Assembly: GCF_900120005.1 (NCBI RefSeq)
Contig: NZ_LT635452.1
Location: 329,668 to 393,667 of the forward strand
Length of the DNA stretch: 64,000 bases
From: Holdemania sp. Marseille-P2844
Lineage (GTDB): Bacteria; Bacillota_I; Bacilli_A; Erysipelotrichales; Erysipelotrichaceae
Direction of reading: 5' to 3'
Shown: positions 6,777-15,195 of the stretch, piece by piece
Layout of the letters: the number at the start of each line of letters is the position of its first letter
Numbering within the stretch: position 1 is the stretch's first letter
Notes under the pieces: model-generated
The model's input: only the letters and a program-made list of their open reading frames with translations
Databases searched by the model: none
Told to the model about the DNA's origin: nothing
Position numbers and translations under genes: made by a program

Positions 6777-6799
6777 AGTGTCGAAAAGTGTTCGACACT
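6777..6799. repeat. Inverted repeat upstream of OYE-type oxidoreductase
   Basis: GTGTCGAA/TTCGACAC, an 8-bp perfect dyad with a 5-base centre, in the 267-bp gap before the oxidoreductase gene. It has no T run, so it looks like a protein-binding site rather than a terminator. Confidence 0.5.
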
Positions 6800-7007
6800 G
6801 TGAACCGGTGGGAAACTACGCGAAAGCAGGGAACAGGAATTAACGGCCGGACCGCTTCAATATTTGATTTTCCGGGGAAAAAAGAGCAGAAAAAACGCAT
6901 GGAGACTTGGATGAACCGCAGGAATTCTGAATAAAAATGAATTTATTTTTAGAAACAGGCGTGAATGGCACGCTTCATGCTTGTATCAATAAAAAGGAGT
7001 GAGTTTC

Positions 7008-8888
7008 ATGAAGTTTGCGAGTTTGTTTCAGCCGTTAAAAATCAATTCCCTGATGATTGCCAACCGGATCATTTCCGCGCCGATGAACGAGGCGCTCAAT
7101 GACAAACGCGTCCGCTGCGGAGCAGCGATTCTGATTGCGGGCTGCGGTGGAGTAAATCTGCCCAACGCCTGGTTTGATTCGGAGTATCTGTTTTCCAAAG
7201 CCCAGATTCAGAAAACGCGCCAATGGCTGAACTTTATGCGGCAGGGGGGATCAGCGGTGTCGCTGGAGGTCATGCATATGGGCGGCGTTGGACGCGGAGC
7301 GCATCCAGAAGATGTGCTGTGGGGATCGACAGATGGAATTAACGCCTATGGCAATCGGGTGAAGGCCATGACGCCGGCAGAGATGGATCAGACGGCGGCC
7401 GCATTCGCGCAAACCTGCCGCGACGCTAAAGAATTGGGCTTCGATATGGTCATGCTTCATTTTGCGCATGGCTGGCTGCCGGCACAGTTTCTTTCACCGG
7501 CGCTGAATCATCGGACGGACAGCTATGGCGGATGTCTTGAAAATCGGATGACGTTTCCGCTGGCGATAATCAAGGCAGTGCGCGAAGCAGTCGGCCCGGA
7601 TTATCCGGTGGATCTTCGGATCAGCGCGAAGGAATGGATCGAGGGGGGAATCGGACTGGATGAGGTGCTGACCTTTCTGAAGCAGGCCGAGCCGTATCTG
7701 GATATGGTCAATGTGTCAGCCGGACAGGATATGGACAAACAAGGCAACATCCACATGGCGACGTCTGCGCTGGAGCCGCATGGCGTCAACCGCCAGCTGG
7801 CCCGCGCAATTAAGCAGACACTTGCGATCCCGGTTGCGGTAGTCGGGGCGATCATGACGCCGCAGGAAGCTGCCGCGGTGATTGAGGAACAGGACGCCGA
7901 TCTTGTGGTTCTGGGACGGTCATTGCTGGCGGACGAAGACTGGATTCACAAAGCGGAAGTGGGGCGGGAAGCGGATATCGTGCCCTGCCTGCGCTGCGGC
8001 AGCTGCATGCATTGGACGACCGACCGGCGCGATCATGGCTGTTCCGTGAATCCCGCCTATATGAACGGCAGCTGGATGTCCATGGAACAGCCGTCGGTTA
8101 AAAGACGCAGGCATGTCGTCGTGATCGGCGGCGGTCCGGCCGGGATGAAGGCGGCGCTGACGGCGGCGCAGCGGGGACATCAGGTCACGCTGCTGGAACA
8201 GAAGTCCTGTCTGGGCGGCGCGCTGACTGTTCTGGATCAGGCAAAATATAAAATGGATCTGCGGCGCTACCGGGATTATCTGATAGAACAAGTCGGGAAG
8301 TCAGAGGTAAACGTCAGGCTGAATACGAAGGCGACCCCGGAAAGCGTCCAAGCCCTGAACCCCGATCATTTAATTCTGGCACTGGGCGGGGAGCCGGTAA
8401 TTCCGCCGATTCCCGGGATTGAGCGGGGGCTGACGCCTGCACAGGCGTATACAAGTCCGCTTCCTGAAGGAAAATCCGTAGTGATTTTAGGCGGCGGGGC
8501 GATCGGCTGCGAGCTGGCGCTGAAGTTTGCGGAGGCTGGATGCCCGGTTGCCCTGATCGAACAGGGAAGTCAGCTTCACCGCGGGGAAAATCAGCTTGTC
8601 GGTTTAGCGCTGGACGAGCATATAAGCCGTTGTGACAATCTGACGATCCATCGGGAAACCCGCTGCTTGCAGGTAAATCCGGATCATGTTGTTGTGGAAA
8701 AAGCCGGCGTGCGCCTGACGATTCCAGCCGGGGTGCTGATCGTCTGCACGGGCATTCAACCGTTAAGCGAGGAAGCTGACCGCTTTTATGGAATTACGTG
8801 TCATACCTGGAAAATCGGCGACGTGAAACGTCCGGGAAACATCAAGACTGCGACATTGGAGGGCTGGATTGCGGGCAGTCAGGACTAA
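7008..8888 (+). CDS. Old Yellow Enzyme/2,4-dienoyl-CoA reductase-type flavoprotein
   Basis: NAD(P)H-dependent flavin oxidoreductase of 626 residues with the three-cofactor layout of 2,4-dienoyl-CoA reductase. An FMN TIM barrel occupies about 1-330 (FAHGWLPAQFLSP, ends VVLGRSLLADE). A 4Fe-4S cysteine set CLRCGSC...GCSVNP lies near 334-352. An FAD/NAD(P) domain follows with VVIGGGPAGM (about 374) and a second Rossmann motif VVILGGGAIGCE (about 490). The substrate is unknown: enoates, unsaturated fatty or bile acid intermediates are possible in a gut bacterium. Start 7008 has AAGGAGTGA upstream; GTG 6999 is discarded. Monocistronic. Confidence 0.85.
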   Translation: MKFASLFQPLKINSLMIANRIISAPMNEALNDKRVRCGAAILIAGCGGVNLPNAWFDSEYLFSKAQIQKTRQWLNFMRQGGSAVSLEVMHMGGVGRGAHPEDVLWGSTDGINAYGNRVKAMTPAEMDQTAAAFAQTCRDAKELGFDMVMLHFAHGWLPAQFLSPALNHRTDSYGGCLENRMTFPLAIIKAVREAVGPDYPVDLRISAKEWIEGGIGLDEVLTFLKQAEPYLDMVNVSAGQDMDKQGNIHMATSALEPHGVNRQLARAIKQTLAIPVAVVGAIMTPQEAAAVIEEQDADLVVLGRSLLADEDWIHKAEVGREADIVPCLRCGSCMHWTTDRRDHGCSVNPAYMNGSWMSMEQPSVKRRRHVVVIGGGPAGMKAALTAAQRGHQVTLLEQKSCLGGALTVLDQAKYKMDLRRYRDYLIEQVGKSEVNVRLNTKATPESVQALNPDHLILALGGEPVIPPIPGIERGLTPAQAYTSPLPEGKSVVILGGGAIGCELALKFAEAGCPVALIEQGSQLHRGENQLVGLALDEHISRCDNLTIHRETRCLQVNPDHVVVEKAGVRLTIPAGVLIVCTGIQPLSEEADRFYGITCHTWKIGDVKRPGNIKTATLEGWIAGSQD

Positions 8889-8987
8889 GCCGCGGATATC
8901 CCGGCTTTCCTTTCCGATCCGGCCTTTTTGGCAGAATCCTGGCGTTGCTTCAGATAGAAAAATGGTCTGAATTTTATTCTGGCAGAA

Positions 8988-9012
8988 AAACCTGCGCGGG
9001 CAGGTTTTTTTT
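8988..9012 (+). terminator. Terminator after OYE-type oxidoreductase
   Basis: Stem AAACCTGC/GCAGGTTT, loop GCGG, followed by a T run. Confidence 0.85.
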
Positions 9013-9124
9013 GTGCTTTTGAGGCAATAAGTTAAGGCAGACAGGAAATGCAAATGAAGTCAGGTTTGAAATTTTTAGTTTCCTGAAGAGCAGCGTCTGA
9101 GGAAATAATCATTCCGCGATGATA

Positions 9125-9177
9125 TTGACAGGGAATGATATTATATCTATAATAGATATATCTTAAATGGATATATC
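9125..9177 (+). promoter_or_regulatory. padR promoter with overlapping palindromic operator
   Basis: TTGACA (9125-9130), 17-bp spacer, TATAAT (9148-9153). An almost perfect palindrome ATATCTAT-A-ATAGATAT covers the -10. Two copies of GATATATC follow at 9155-9162 and 9170-9177, 15 bp apart. The layout indicates autorepression by the adjacent PadR protein. Confidence 0.75.
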
Positions 9178-9201
9178 GTGAATAGACTGTGAGGAATAGG
9201 A

Positions 9202-9531
9202 ATGCCAAAACAAGATACCTTTGAAACAGAACAGCTGACCGACGCGGCGTTTTACATCTTATTAGCGCTGATCGAACCGCTGCATGGCTATGCGATTATG
9301 AAGTATATTGAACAGATGACAGGGGTTCCGGGAATGATCGGGCCCGGCACGTTGTATACGCTGCTTAAAAAGATGTGCGTCAACGAGCTGATCGCGCAGA
9401 CAGCCGCAAAGGAAGGAAAGAAGTCCTATGTGCTGACCGATAAAGGAAAGACCTTATTGCGTCATGAATTGACCCGGCGGGAAACGATTGTTGCGGCGGC
9501 CCGGAAAAGAATGCAGGAGAAAGGAATGTAA
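9202..9531 (+). CDS. PadR-family transcriptional regulator
   Basis: Winged-helix regulator of 109 residues with the PadR core: AAFYILLALIEPLHGYAIMKYIE (helices 1-2), GPGTLYTLLKKM (recognition helix), and SYVLTDKGKTLLRHEL (wing and helix). Its own promoter carries AT-rich palindromes, so autorepression is likely. The stop codon is 3 bases from the DUF2812 gene, so the pair is an operon. PadR/DUF2812 pairs are common in Firmicutes. The effector is unknown. Confidence 0.9.
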   Translation: MPKQDTFETEQLTDAAFYILLALIEPLHGYAIMKYIEQMTGVPGMIGPGTLYTLLKKMCVNELIAQTAAKEGKKSYVLTDKGKTLLRHELTRRETIVAAARKRMQEKGM

Positions 9532-9534
9532 CTG

Positions 9535-10272
9535 ATGAAGAAGAAAATCATATTAGCTCAGGGGCTTGTATTTGAGGAAGAGCAGGAAAAGCTGCGGCTG
9601 CAGAAGCTGGCGCAGGAAGGCTGGCTGTTTGAGAAGGCAGCCTGGGGTGGTTTATGCTGGGTGTTGGTTCAGGGTGAACCGCAGTTCAGACAGTATGAAT
9701 TTGATTACCTGCCTTCTGATCCGGCTGAACGGCAGGAATATCTGGCATGGATGGAAGCTTCCGGCTGGCATCCGGCGTTTCGCCAGGATTCGATTGTCTT
9801 GTTCTGGACGGACGAAAAGCGGGCGCCGATTCATACGGATGCGGCGACAAAATTGGAATCCTATGCGCCGATCGCCCGGCAGATGAGCAGGATCAGTCTG
9901 ATTCTGGGCGGCTTGCTGATCGGACTTTTGTTCTCCGGACTTCGAGGGAATGGGATCGCGCTGATCTTTGTAATCGGACTGATCGGTTTTATGATGACGA
10001 TGTTGTGCGCTTCAGGCTATCGGGTTCGGATACAGCTGCTGAAACGTCAGGCGTCGCTGCAGGAGAAGCTTGACGACCGGCTGCGGAAACAGATTATTAC
10101 CCGGACGGCTTTCGCACATTTGCTTCTGCTTTTATCGGCGCTGTATCTGGTGATGATCGCCTGTGCGCGCAAGCCGATGCCAGCTGGACTGTGGATTCTG
10201 ATGATGCTGCAGGCCGGCGCCGGACTGGGGCTGAAACTGATCTGCTGGAAACAAAAAAAGAATCTCGGCTGA
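9535..10272 (+). CDS. DUF2812 membrane protein
   Basis: A 245-residue protein. The soluble N-terminal part (1-115) has the DUF2812 pattern GWLFEKAAWGGLCWV, YEFDYLPSD and ASGWHPAFRQDSIVLFW. Four hydrophobic helices follow (about 118-165 and 190-240) and a basic C terminus. No biochemical role is known; the family is typically encoded behind PadR regulators and thought to be their target. Co-transcribed with padR. Confidence 0.8.
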   Translation: MKKKIILAQGLVFEEEQEKLRLQKLAQEGWLFEKAAWGGLCWVLVQGEPQFRQYEFDYLPSDPAERQEYLAWMEASGWHPAFRQDSIVLFWTDEKRAPIHTDAATKLESYAPIARQMSRISLILGGLLIGLLFSGLRGNGIALIFVIGLIGFMMTMLCASGYRVRIQLLKRQASLQEKLDDRLRKQIITRTAFAHLLLLLSALYLVMIACARKPMPAGLWILMMLQAGAGLGLKLICWKQKKNLG

Positions 10273-10345
10273 TCTGGAAAAGCGTCTTTGATTTTAAAAG
10301 TAAAGCGATAATTCAATCATGGACTGGAAAAGAAAGCGAAACCCC

Positions 10346-10376
10346 TTGACCCGTCCCTGGCGTCCGGGCGTAAGTT
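10346..10376 (+). promoter_or_regulatory. Long-spacer (MerR-type) promoter-like element
   Basis: TTGACC (10346-10351), 19-bp spacer, TAAGTT (10371-10376), with CCCG/CGGG arms inside the spacer. A 19-bp spacer is typical of MerR-family-activated promoters, but no merR gene lies nearby. The ABC exporter genes begin about 100 bp downstream. Confidence 0.35.
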
Positions 10377-10478
10377 AGAGGTAAGGAGGATGGCAATAGA
10401 AAATGTCAGGGATTTGTAATAAATAAAATAAGAAAAATATGATAAAATAAGAAACATAAAAATGGGAGGGCGATTTCA

Positions 10479-11177
10479 ATGATTGAAGTCTATCACGTAA
10501 CAAAAAAGTACGGTTCGTTTAAAGCGGTTGACGATCTGTCGCTGACGGCGCACAACGGCCGGATTACGATTCTTCTGGGCCCCAATGGGGCAGGTAAATC
10601 CACGACGATTAAAAGTATCGCAGGTCTGCTTAAATTTGACGGTAAAATTCTGATCGACGGTTTTCCGAATTCGTCGATTGATGCGAAACGGCGCTTCGGC
10701 TACATTCCGGAAACGCCGGTGCTGTACGAGCAGCTGACGATTCGGGAACATATCCAGTTTATCAGCCGGGCTTATCAGGCCGAAGCGGGAGAAGCTCGGG
10801 CACAGGCGCTGCTGGAACGGCTGGAGCTGGCGGACAAGGCGAAAAAAACGGCCCGCGAATTATCCAAAGGGATGTCGCAGAAGCTGTCAATGGTGTTGGC
10901 GTTATTGGCGGATCCGGATTCGATCCTGATCGACGAACCGATGATCGGACTCGATCCGGCGGCGATCGAAACGGTGCTGCAGCTGCTGAAAGAGCTGCGC
11001 GGCGCAGGCAAAAGCATTCTGATTTCCACGCATATCATCGACATGTTCGAGTCGCTGTGGGATGACGCGTATATTCTGCATCATGGAAAAATTGTGCGGG
11101 AAGTCCGGCGCGAGGATCTGGGCGATCAGTCGCTGAAGGAAATCTTCTTTGCCTGCACGCAGGGAGAACAGGGATGA
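10479..11177 (+). CDS. ABC transporter ATP-binding protein
   Basis: Single ABC ATPase of 232 residues: Walker A GPNGAGKST (about 34-42), Q-loop region FGYIPETPVLYE, signature LSKGMSQKLSM, Walker B SILIDEPMIGLD, and H-loop STHIID. The family resembles exporters of the YtrB/CcmA type. It is coupled to the following permease by a 4-base overlap. GGGAGGG is the ribosome binding site. Substrate unknown. Confidence 0.9.
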   Translation: MIEVYHVTKKYGSFKAVDDLSLTAHNGRITILLGPNGAGKSTTIKSIAGLLKFDGKILIDGFPNSSIDAKRRFGYIPETPVLYEQLTIREHIQFISRAYQAEAGEARAQALLERLELADKAKKTARELSKGMSQKLSMVLALLADPDSILIDEPMIGLDPAAIETVLQLLKELRGAGKSILISTHIIDMFESLWDDAYILHHGKIVREVRREDLGDQSLKEIFFACTQGEQG

Positions 11178-12730
11178 ACGCGCTCAGCTATCTGTTTTTT
11201 GTCAAGCTCAAAGCGCAGCTCCGCCGGCTGTTTTCCAAGCCTGTTTCAGCGATCGTAACGCTGTTCGTCCTGGCTTTCTTCGGTTTTTCCATTTATTCGG
11301 CAGTGTCAAACCGGGAAATGATGTCGGCGATGATGAACGTCCAGTCGGTGCAGGGGTGGATGATGTTGTTTTGCGGTTATGTGCTGTTTTTAATGACGGT
11401 TATGATCTTGCAGAAACGCTCTGCGATCGTGACGCGCGATGATGCTCAGTTTATTTTCGCAGGCCCGTTTACGCGAAAACAGACGCTGGCTTACTTATTG
11501 ATTGAAACGGTCGAAGGCAGTCTGATCTATGCGCTGATCGCCGTGGCGTATATCTTAATGATGATGAGCTCCACTGTGATTCTGACCGTTCCGCTAGTGC
11601 TTTCGTTAATCCTGAGCAGCCTGTTGATGTTTTACTTTGCGTTTGCCTTATTTACCTGGTTTTATTTTCTGGAATTGGTGAAGCCGCAGGCGAAGTGGAT
11701 AAAATATGGATTTCTGGCGGTGCTGCTGGGGTTTATCGGTCTGATCGCCATCCGCAACGTCGGTGTTGACGGCGGAATTCAGAGTACGATCACCCGGTTT
11801 GTAGCCGATCCGTTGTTTAACTGGGTACCGGTGTTCGGCTGGTGCAAAATGGCGTTAATCGGTCTGGTGAGCCAGGATATGACGGCCTGTCTGATCGGGT
11901 TTGCGGCGACGCTGCTTGTCTGCGCCGGGATTACCGCGCTGATTCTGAACGTTAAGGGTGATTTCTACGAACAGGCGATCATGGATGCGGAATGGATCAG
12001 CGAGCTGCGGCAGAATGCCCGCGCACGGCGCGCCCAGAGCCAAACCCACGAAAAGGTTGTTTCAGTGAAGCAGGCGCGCTTTGGCAGCGGAGCGGCGGCG
12101 CTGGTTTCCAAGAATCTTCTGATCCTGCGCAAGACGCGGCGGTTGCTATCGCTGCAGGAAGTGCTGCTGATCGTGATTTATCTGGGGATTGTCTGGATGA
12201 ATGGACAAGGATTCGGTTTTTATCAGTTCTTCGTTCTGATCGTCCTGTTCACCAGTGCGACGACCGACCGGATCGCCCAGGATTTGCGGGTGTTCTATTT
12301 ATATCTGATCCCGGACCGGCCGATGAAAAAGCTGGCGGCCCTGATGGTACCCTCGATGCTGCACATTGTGGCGGTGGTGTTCGCTTCGTTGGTTCTCTGT
12401 CCGTTTGTGCTGGGCAGCAGCTGGGCGGAACTCGTGCCGGCGGCGTTGATGATGACCGGTTTTGGGTGGCTGTTTCTCAGTGCCTCGCTGGTTTGTCTGC
12501 GCTTGATGAAAAGCCGCTCGACGCCGCTTATGGAACAGATGATCAAGATGGTTTTCTGTCTGATTCTGGCGATTCCTTACGGCATCACGGTCGTAACGCT
12601 GGTGATGATTCCGGGAGTGCCGGCGTTTATGATTCAGCTGGCGGGGCTGATTGTCAACGGTGTGATCGGACTGGCCTGTCTGGCGCTGGCGACGCCGTTG
12701 TTGTCCGGCAACAACCTGATGGCGGATTAA
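11174..12730 (+). CDS. ABC exporter membrane subunit
   Basis: A 518-residue polytopic protein with about ten to twelve hydrophobic helices. Its cytoplasmic segment (about 260-310, basic, RARRAQSQTHEK) lies in the middle. It resembles the putative ABC-exporter family found next to CcmA-like ATPases. It overlaps the ATPase gene, so the two form one transporter. Substrate unknown. A strong terminator follows. Confidence 0.8.
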   Translation: MNALSYLFFVKLKAQLRRLFSKPVSAIVTLFVLAFFGFSIYSAVSNREMMSAMMNVQSVQGWMMLFCGYVLFLMTVMILQKRSAIVTRDDAQFIFAGPFTRKQTLAYLLIETVEGSLIYALIAVAYILMMMSSTVILTVPLVLSLILSSLLMFYFAFALFTWFYFLELVKPQAKWIKYGFLAVLLGFIGLIAIRNVGVDGGIQSTITRFVADPLFNWVPVFGWCKMALIGLVSQDMTACLIGFAATLLVCAGITALILNVKGDFYEQAIMDAEWISELRQNARARRAQSQTHEKVVSVKQARFGSGAAALVSKNLLILRKTRRLLSLQEVLLIVIYLGIVWMNGQGFGFYQFFVLIVLFTSATTDRIAQDLRVFYLYLIPDRPMKKLAALMVPSMLHIVAVVFASLVLCPFVLGSSWAELVPAALMMTGFGWLFLSASLVCLRLMKSRSTPLMEQMIKMVFCLILAIPYGITVVTLVMIPGVPAFMIQLAGLIVNGVIGLACLALATPLLSGNNLMAD

Positions 12731-12786
12731 GCAAGCTTGGCGGCAGGGGGAGGAAGTCCAGCCTGATGACTGAGTGAAGAATCAAA

Positions 12787-12838
12787 AAAACAACGTCTGC
12801 GGAAAAGGATTCACGGGAATTCTTCCAGACGTTGTTTT
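12787..12838. terminator. Bidirectional terminator between convergent genes
   Basis: Perfect 13-bp stem AAAACAACGTCTG/CAGACGTTGTTTT. A and T runs on both sides serve the exporter (+) and the lipoprotein gene (-). Confidence 0.85.
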
Positions 12839-12936
12839 ATTTTGAACAGAATTGCCAAAAAGAATAAACGGATCGTCCGGCCTGAACCGCAGCCAGCCAA
12901 TGTTAAAGCCGCAGATCAAAGTTCCTGGTTTCGTGT

Positions 12937-14058
12937 TTATCCGTTTTTCGGCCTGGCGCTTGCCGGGGGTTGGGACGAGGGTGAAGCTTGCGGAGTATTG
13001 GCGGGCTGAGGCGAAGTCTGGGGAGAAGCGGACGGCGTGACTTTCGAATTTGCCGGCGGTCCGTCCAGTGGATTGACAAAGCTGTCGATTTTCCAGACGC
13101 CCTGCTGCTTCACGAGAATAAACTCACTCGTTTCCTCAACTATCTGATCCTGAACCTGCCAGCTTGTCTTTGCGTCGAAGATCAGCTGTTCGTCATCCGC
13201 ATCCTGCAGCGTGAATTCCGTTTTACGATATTGCCACGAAGCGGCAGCGGTATTGGCAACCCAGCGGGTCTGGCCGCCTTCGGTAACGATCCGCTTCCCA
13301 AAAGCGGAAGCTTCCATGGCCTGTCGGCCCGCGGCGGTGAAGAAGAAATCCATGATCTGCGCATAATTTACAATAGCAGTCTGCTGCTCGGCGTCGGCCG
13401 TGTCGAGGATGAAATAATTGGAGGATCCCTGGCACAGCTCTAAAATCAATTCCAGGCAAGCCTGTGCTTTTTCCACCGGATCGTCGCTGACTTTCACCTC
13501 AAGCGTGATTTCAACGGCATTGCCGGAGGAATCCTGAAACCGGGCCGGCAGGGAATACGTTCCCGGCACAGCATAATCAACGTCGCTGATCAGCCAGCGG
13601 AAGTTTTTGGCGAGCGTGGATTCACGGTTGAAATTATCACGCAGCTGAATCCCGGCGGTCTTCGCCGTCAGTTCGGGCGTTTCTCCCGCTAAAAAGACCG
13701 GCGGCTGTACAGGCAGCACACAGGTTGGCGCGGTGTGATCGACGGTGGTGACCTTCAGGGTTTTCACGTCGTAATAACCGTTTTTATCCACGGCTTTGAC
13801 CTTGATATAGGAAGTCCCGAGCAGGGCATTGTTGGCGTTGTTCAGAAAGACGACGTTTTCCTGAGGCAGTTCGTTGCCCTGACTGTCGACAGCCTTGAAA
13901 TAAGCGCGCAGCACATCTTCTGAAAAATCAGGCTGATTGACCTCGATGACGGCGTCTTCTAAAATCGTAATCTGCGGCGGGCCGGGATTTTCAACCCGCT
14001 TGGCGCAGCCGCTCAGAAGCAGGACACATAAAGTCAGCACCCCTGTTTTCTTCAGCAT
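12937..14058 (-). CDS. Lipoprotein with Ig-like repeats, function unknown
   Basis: A 373-residue exported lipoprotein. The signal peptide ends in LLSGC (Cys 18). Two beta-rich segments resemble bacterial Ig-like or HYR domains: about 30-110 (SYIKVKAVDKNGYYDVKTLKV) and about 112-195 (PGTYSLPARFQDSSGNAVEITLE). A C-terminal alpha/beta part with WKIDSF (about 335) follows, then a Pro/Ser/Gln-rich tail from about 345. Role not recognised; cell-surface location is inferred. The gene is divergent from the redox-protein gene. Confidence 0.75.
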   Translation of the reverse strand: MLKKTGVLTLCVLLLSGCAKRVENPGPPQITILEDAVIEVNQPDFSEDVLRAYFKAVDSQGNELPQENVVFLNNANNALLGTSYIKVKAVDKNGYYDVKTLKVTTVDHTAPTCVLPVQPPVFLAGETPELTAKTAGIQLRDNFNRESTLAKNFRWLISDVDYAVPGTYSLPARFQDSSGNAVEITLEVKVSDDPVEKAQACLELILELCQGSSNYFILDTADAEQQTAIVNYAQIMDFFFTAAGRQAMEASAFGKRIVTEGGQTRWVANTAAASWQYRKTEFTLQDADDEQLIFDAKTSWQVQDQIVEETSEFILVKQQGVWKIDSFVNPLDGPPANSKVTPSASPQTSPQPANTPQASPSSQPPASARPKNG

Positions 14059-14218
14059 GTTTGAAAGCCTCCTTTCGCGTTTTGTATTTCTCCATTGATA
14101 TTAATTTTATTCTATCATATTCTGAACGATGAACTTTCATTGCCGCCAATTCGTAAAAGAATTGAAAGAAATCGCGGAATGGATCGAAACTTGTCGGGAC
14201 TTCTTCCAGGCAAAGGCA

Positions 14219-14247
14219 TTGTCACTTTTTCCTGATTCTGGTAAACT
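14219..14247 (+). promoter_or_regulatory. Promoter of glutaredoxin-like gene
   Basis: TTGTCA (14219-14224), 17-bp spacer, TAAACT (14242-14247), 20 bases before the start codon. Confidence 0.6.
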
Positions 14248-14267
14248 GATGATAAGAAGGTGAAACC

Positions 14268-14528
14268 ATGCAGGAAATCACAATGTTTATTTTAAAAAAT
14301 TGCCCGTATTGCCGTCAGGCGCAAAAGGATCTCGACGCTTTGCTTGAAGATCCGCGTTATCGGAATATCCGGATTACAAAGATTGACGAAGGCGAGAATC
14401 CGCAGCTGGCGGAGCAATACGATTATTATTATGTCCCGACCTTTTATCTGGGCGCGCAGAAGAAACTGGAAGGCGCATTGACGCGGGCGCAGATTCAGGC
14501 GCTGCTGGACGAAGCGGCGACAGGATAG
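14268..14528 (+). CDS. Glutaredoxin/thioredoxin-like small redox protein
   Basis: An 86-residue single-domain protein with the active site NCPYCRQ (Cys 12 and Cys 15) and the cis-Pro loop YYVPTFYLG. The CPYC motif is that of glutaredoxin. It probably acts as a cytoplasmic disulfide reductant. The next gene starts 4 bases after its stop, so the two are co-transcribed. Confidence 0.8.
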   Translation: MQEITMFILKNCPYCRQAQKDLDALLEDPRYRNIRITKIDEGENPQLAEQYDYYYVPTFYLGAQKKLEGALTRAQIQALLDEAATG

Positions 14529-14532
14529 GCGG

Positions 14533-14994
14533 ATGAAGGTTATGGACTGGTTGTTTCGCAGAGAGGTGCTGACGGATCAGGAAATTGATCTGGTCAAGGT
14601 TATGGAAATCAAACAAGAGGCGGGACGCGGCGATGTGCCGTCAATCGTTTTTGAGATCCGCGAACATGGGAAGCACACTGCTGTGGGACGCTGCGATCTG
14701 CGGATGGGGATGAATGAGGAACTGTATTATGCCGGTCAGATCGGGTATACCGTGTATCCGATGTACCGCGGGCATCATTACGCGCTCAAAGCCTGCCGGC
14801 TGTTGTTTCAGCTGGCGAAGCAGAAATACGGCATGGATTCGCTGATCATCACCTGCAATCCGGACAATCTGCCCTCACGGCGGACGCTGGAAGAGCTGGG
14901 CGGGGAATTAAAAGCGATTGTCGATGTGCCGAAGGCGCATTATCTGTATCAGTATGGCGACGTTCAGAAATGTATTTTTGAATATCACCTGTAA
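14533..14994 (+). CDS. GNAT-family N-acetyltransferase
   Basis: A 153-residue RimJ/RimL-type acetyltransferase. It has the acetyl-CoA loop IGYTVYPMYRGHHYALKACR and the downstream CNPDNLPSRRTLEELGGE motif. Substrate unknown. ATG 14542 is an alternative start. Second gene of the pair with the redox protein. Confidence 0.82.
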   Translation: MKVMDWLFRREVLTDQEIDLVKVMEIKQEAGRGDVPSIVFEIREHGKHTAVGRCDLRMGMNEELYYAGQIGYTVYPMYRGHHYALKACRLLFQLAKQKYGMDSLIITCNPDNLPSRRTLEELGGELKAIVDVPKAHYLYQYGDVQKCIFEYHL

Positions 14995-15014
14995 CCGGCG
15001 CTGCCGGTTCTTTT
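14993..15014 (+). terminator. Terminator after acetyltransferase gene
   Basis: Stem AACCGGC/GCCGGTT, loop GCT, followed by CTTTT. It overlaps the stop codon. Confidence 0.7.
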
Positions 15015-15195
15015 CATATCATCCTGCTTGTTCGCTTTGTGAAGCTGAAGCAGAATGGACGCCAGGCCGCCACACTTTAGTCCAGGCAGGTTTTCCAAGC
15101 TTTTTCAACGCTTGTTTTCAAGCGGATCTTAAGAAAGTCTTTCGTGCAAAGTAGCGCGGATTTCGCTATAATAGGACGTATTGAGGGGTGAAAGC

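Noticed and set aside
10390-10419. Nine-codon ORF MAIENVRDL
   Set aside because: GGAGG abuts the ATG; too close for initiation. Mentioned only as a possible remnant.
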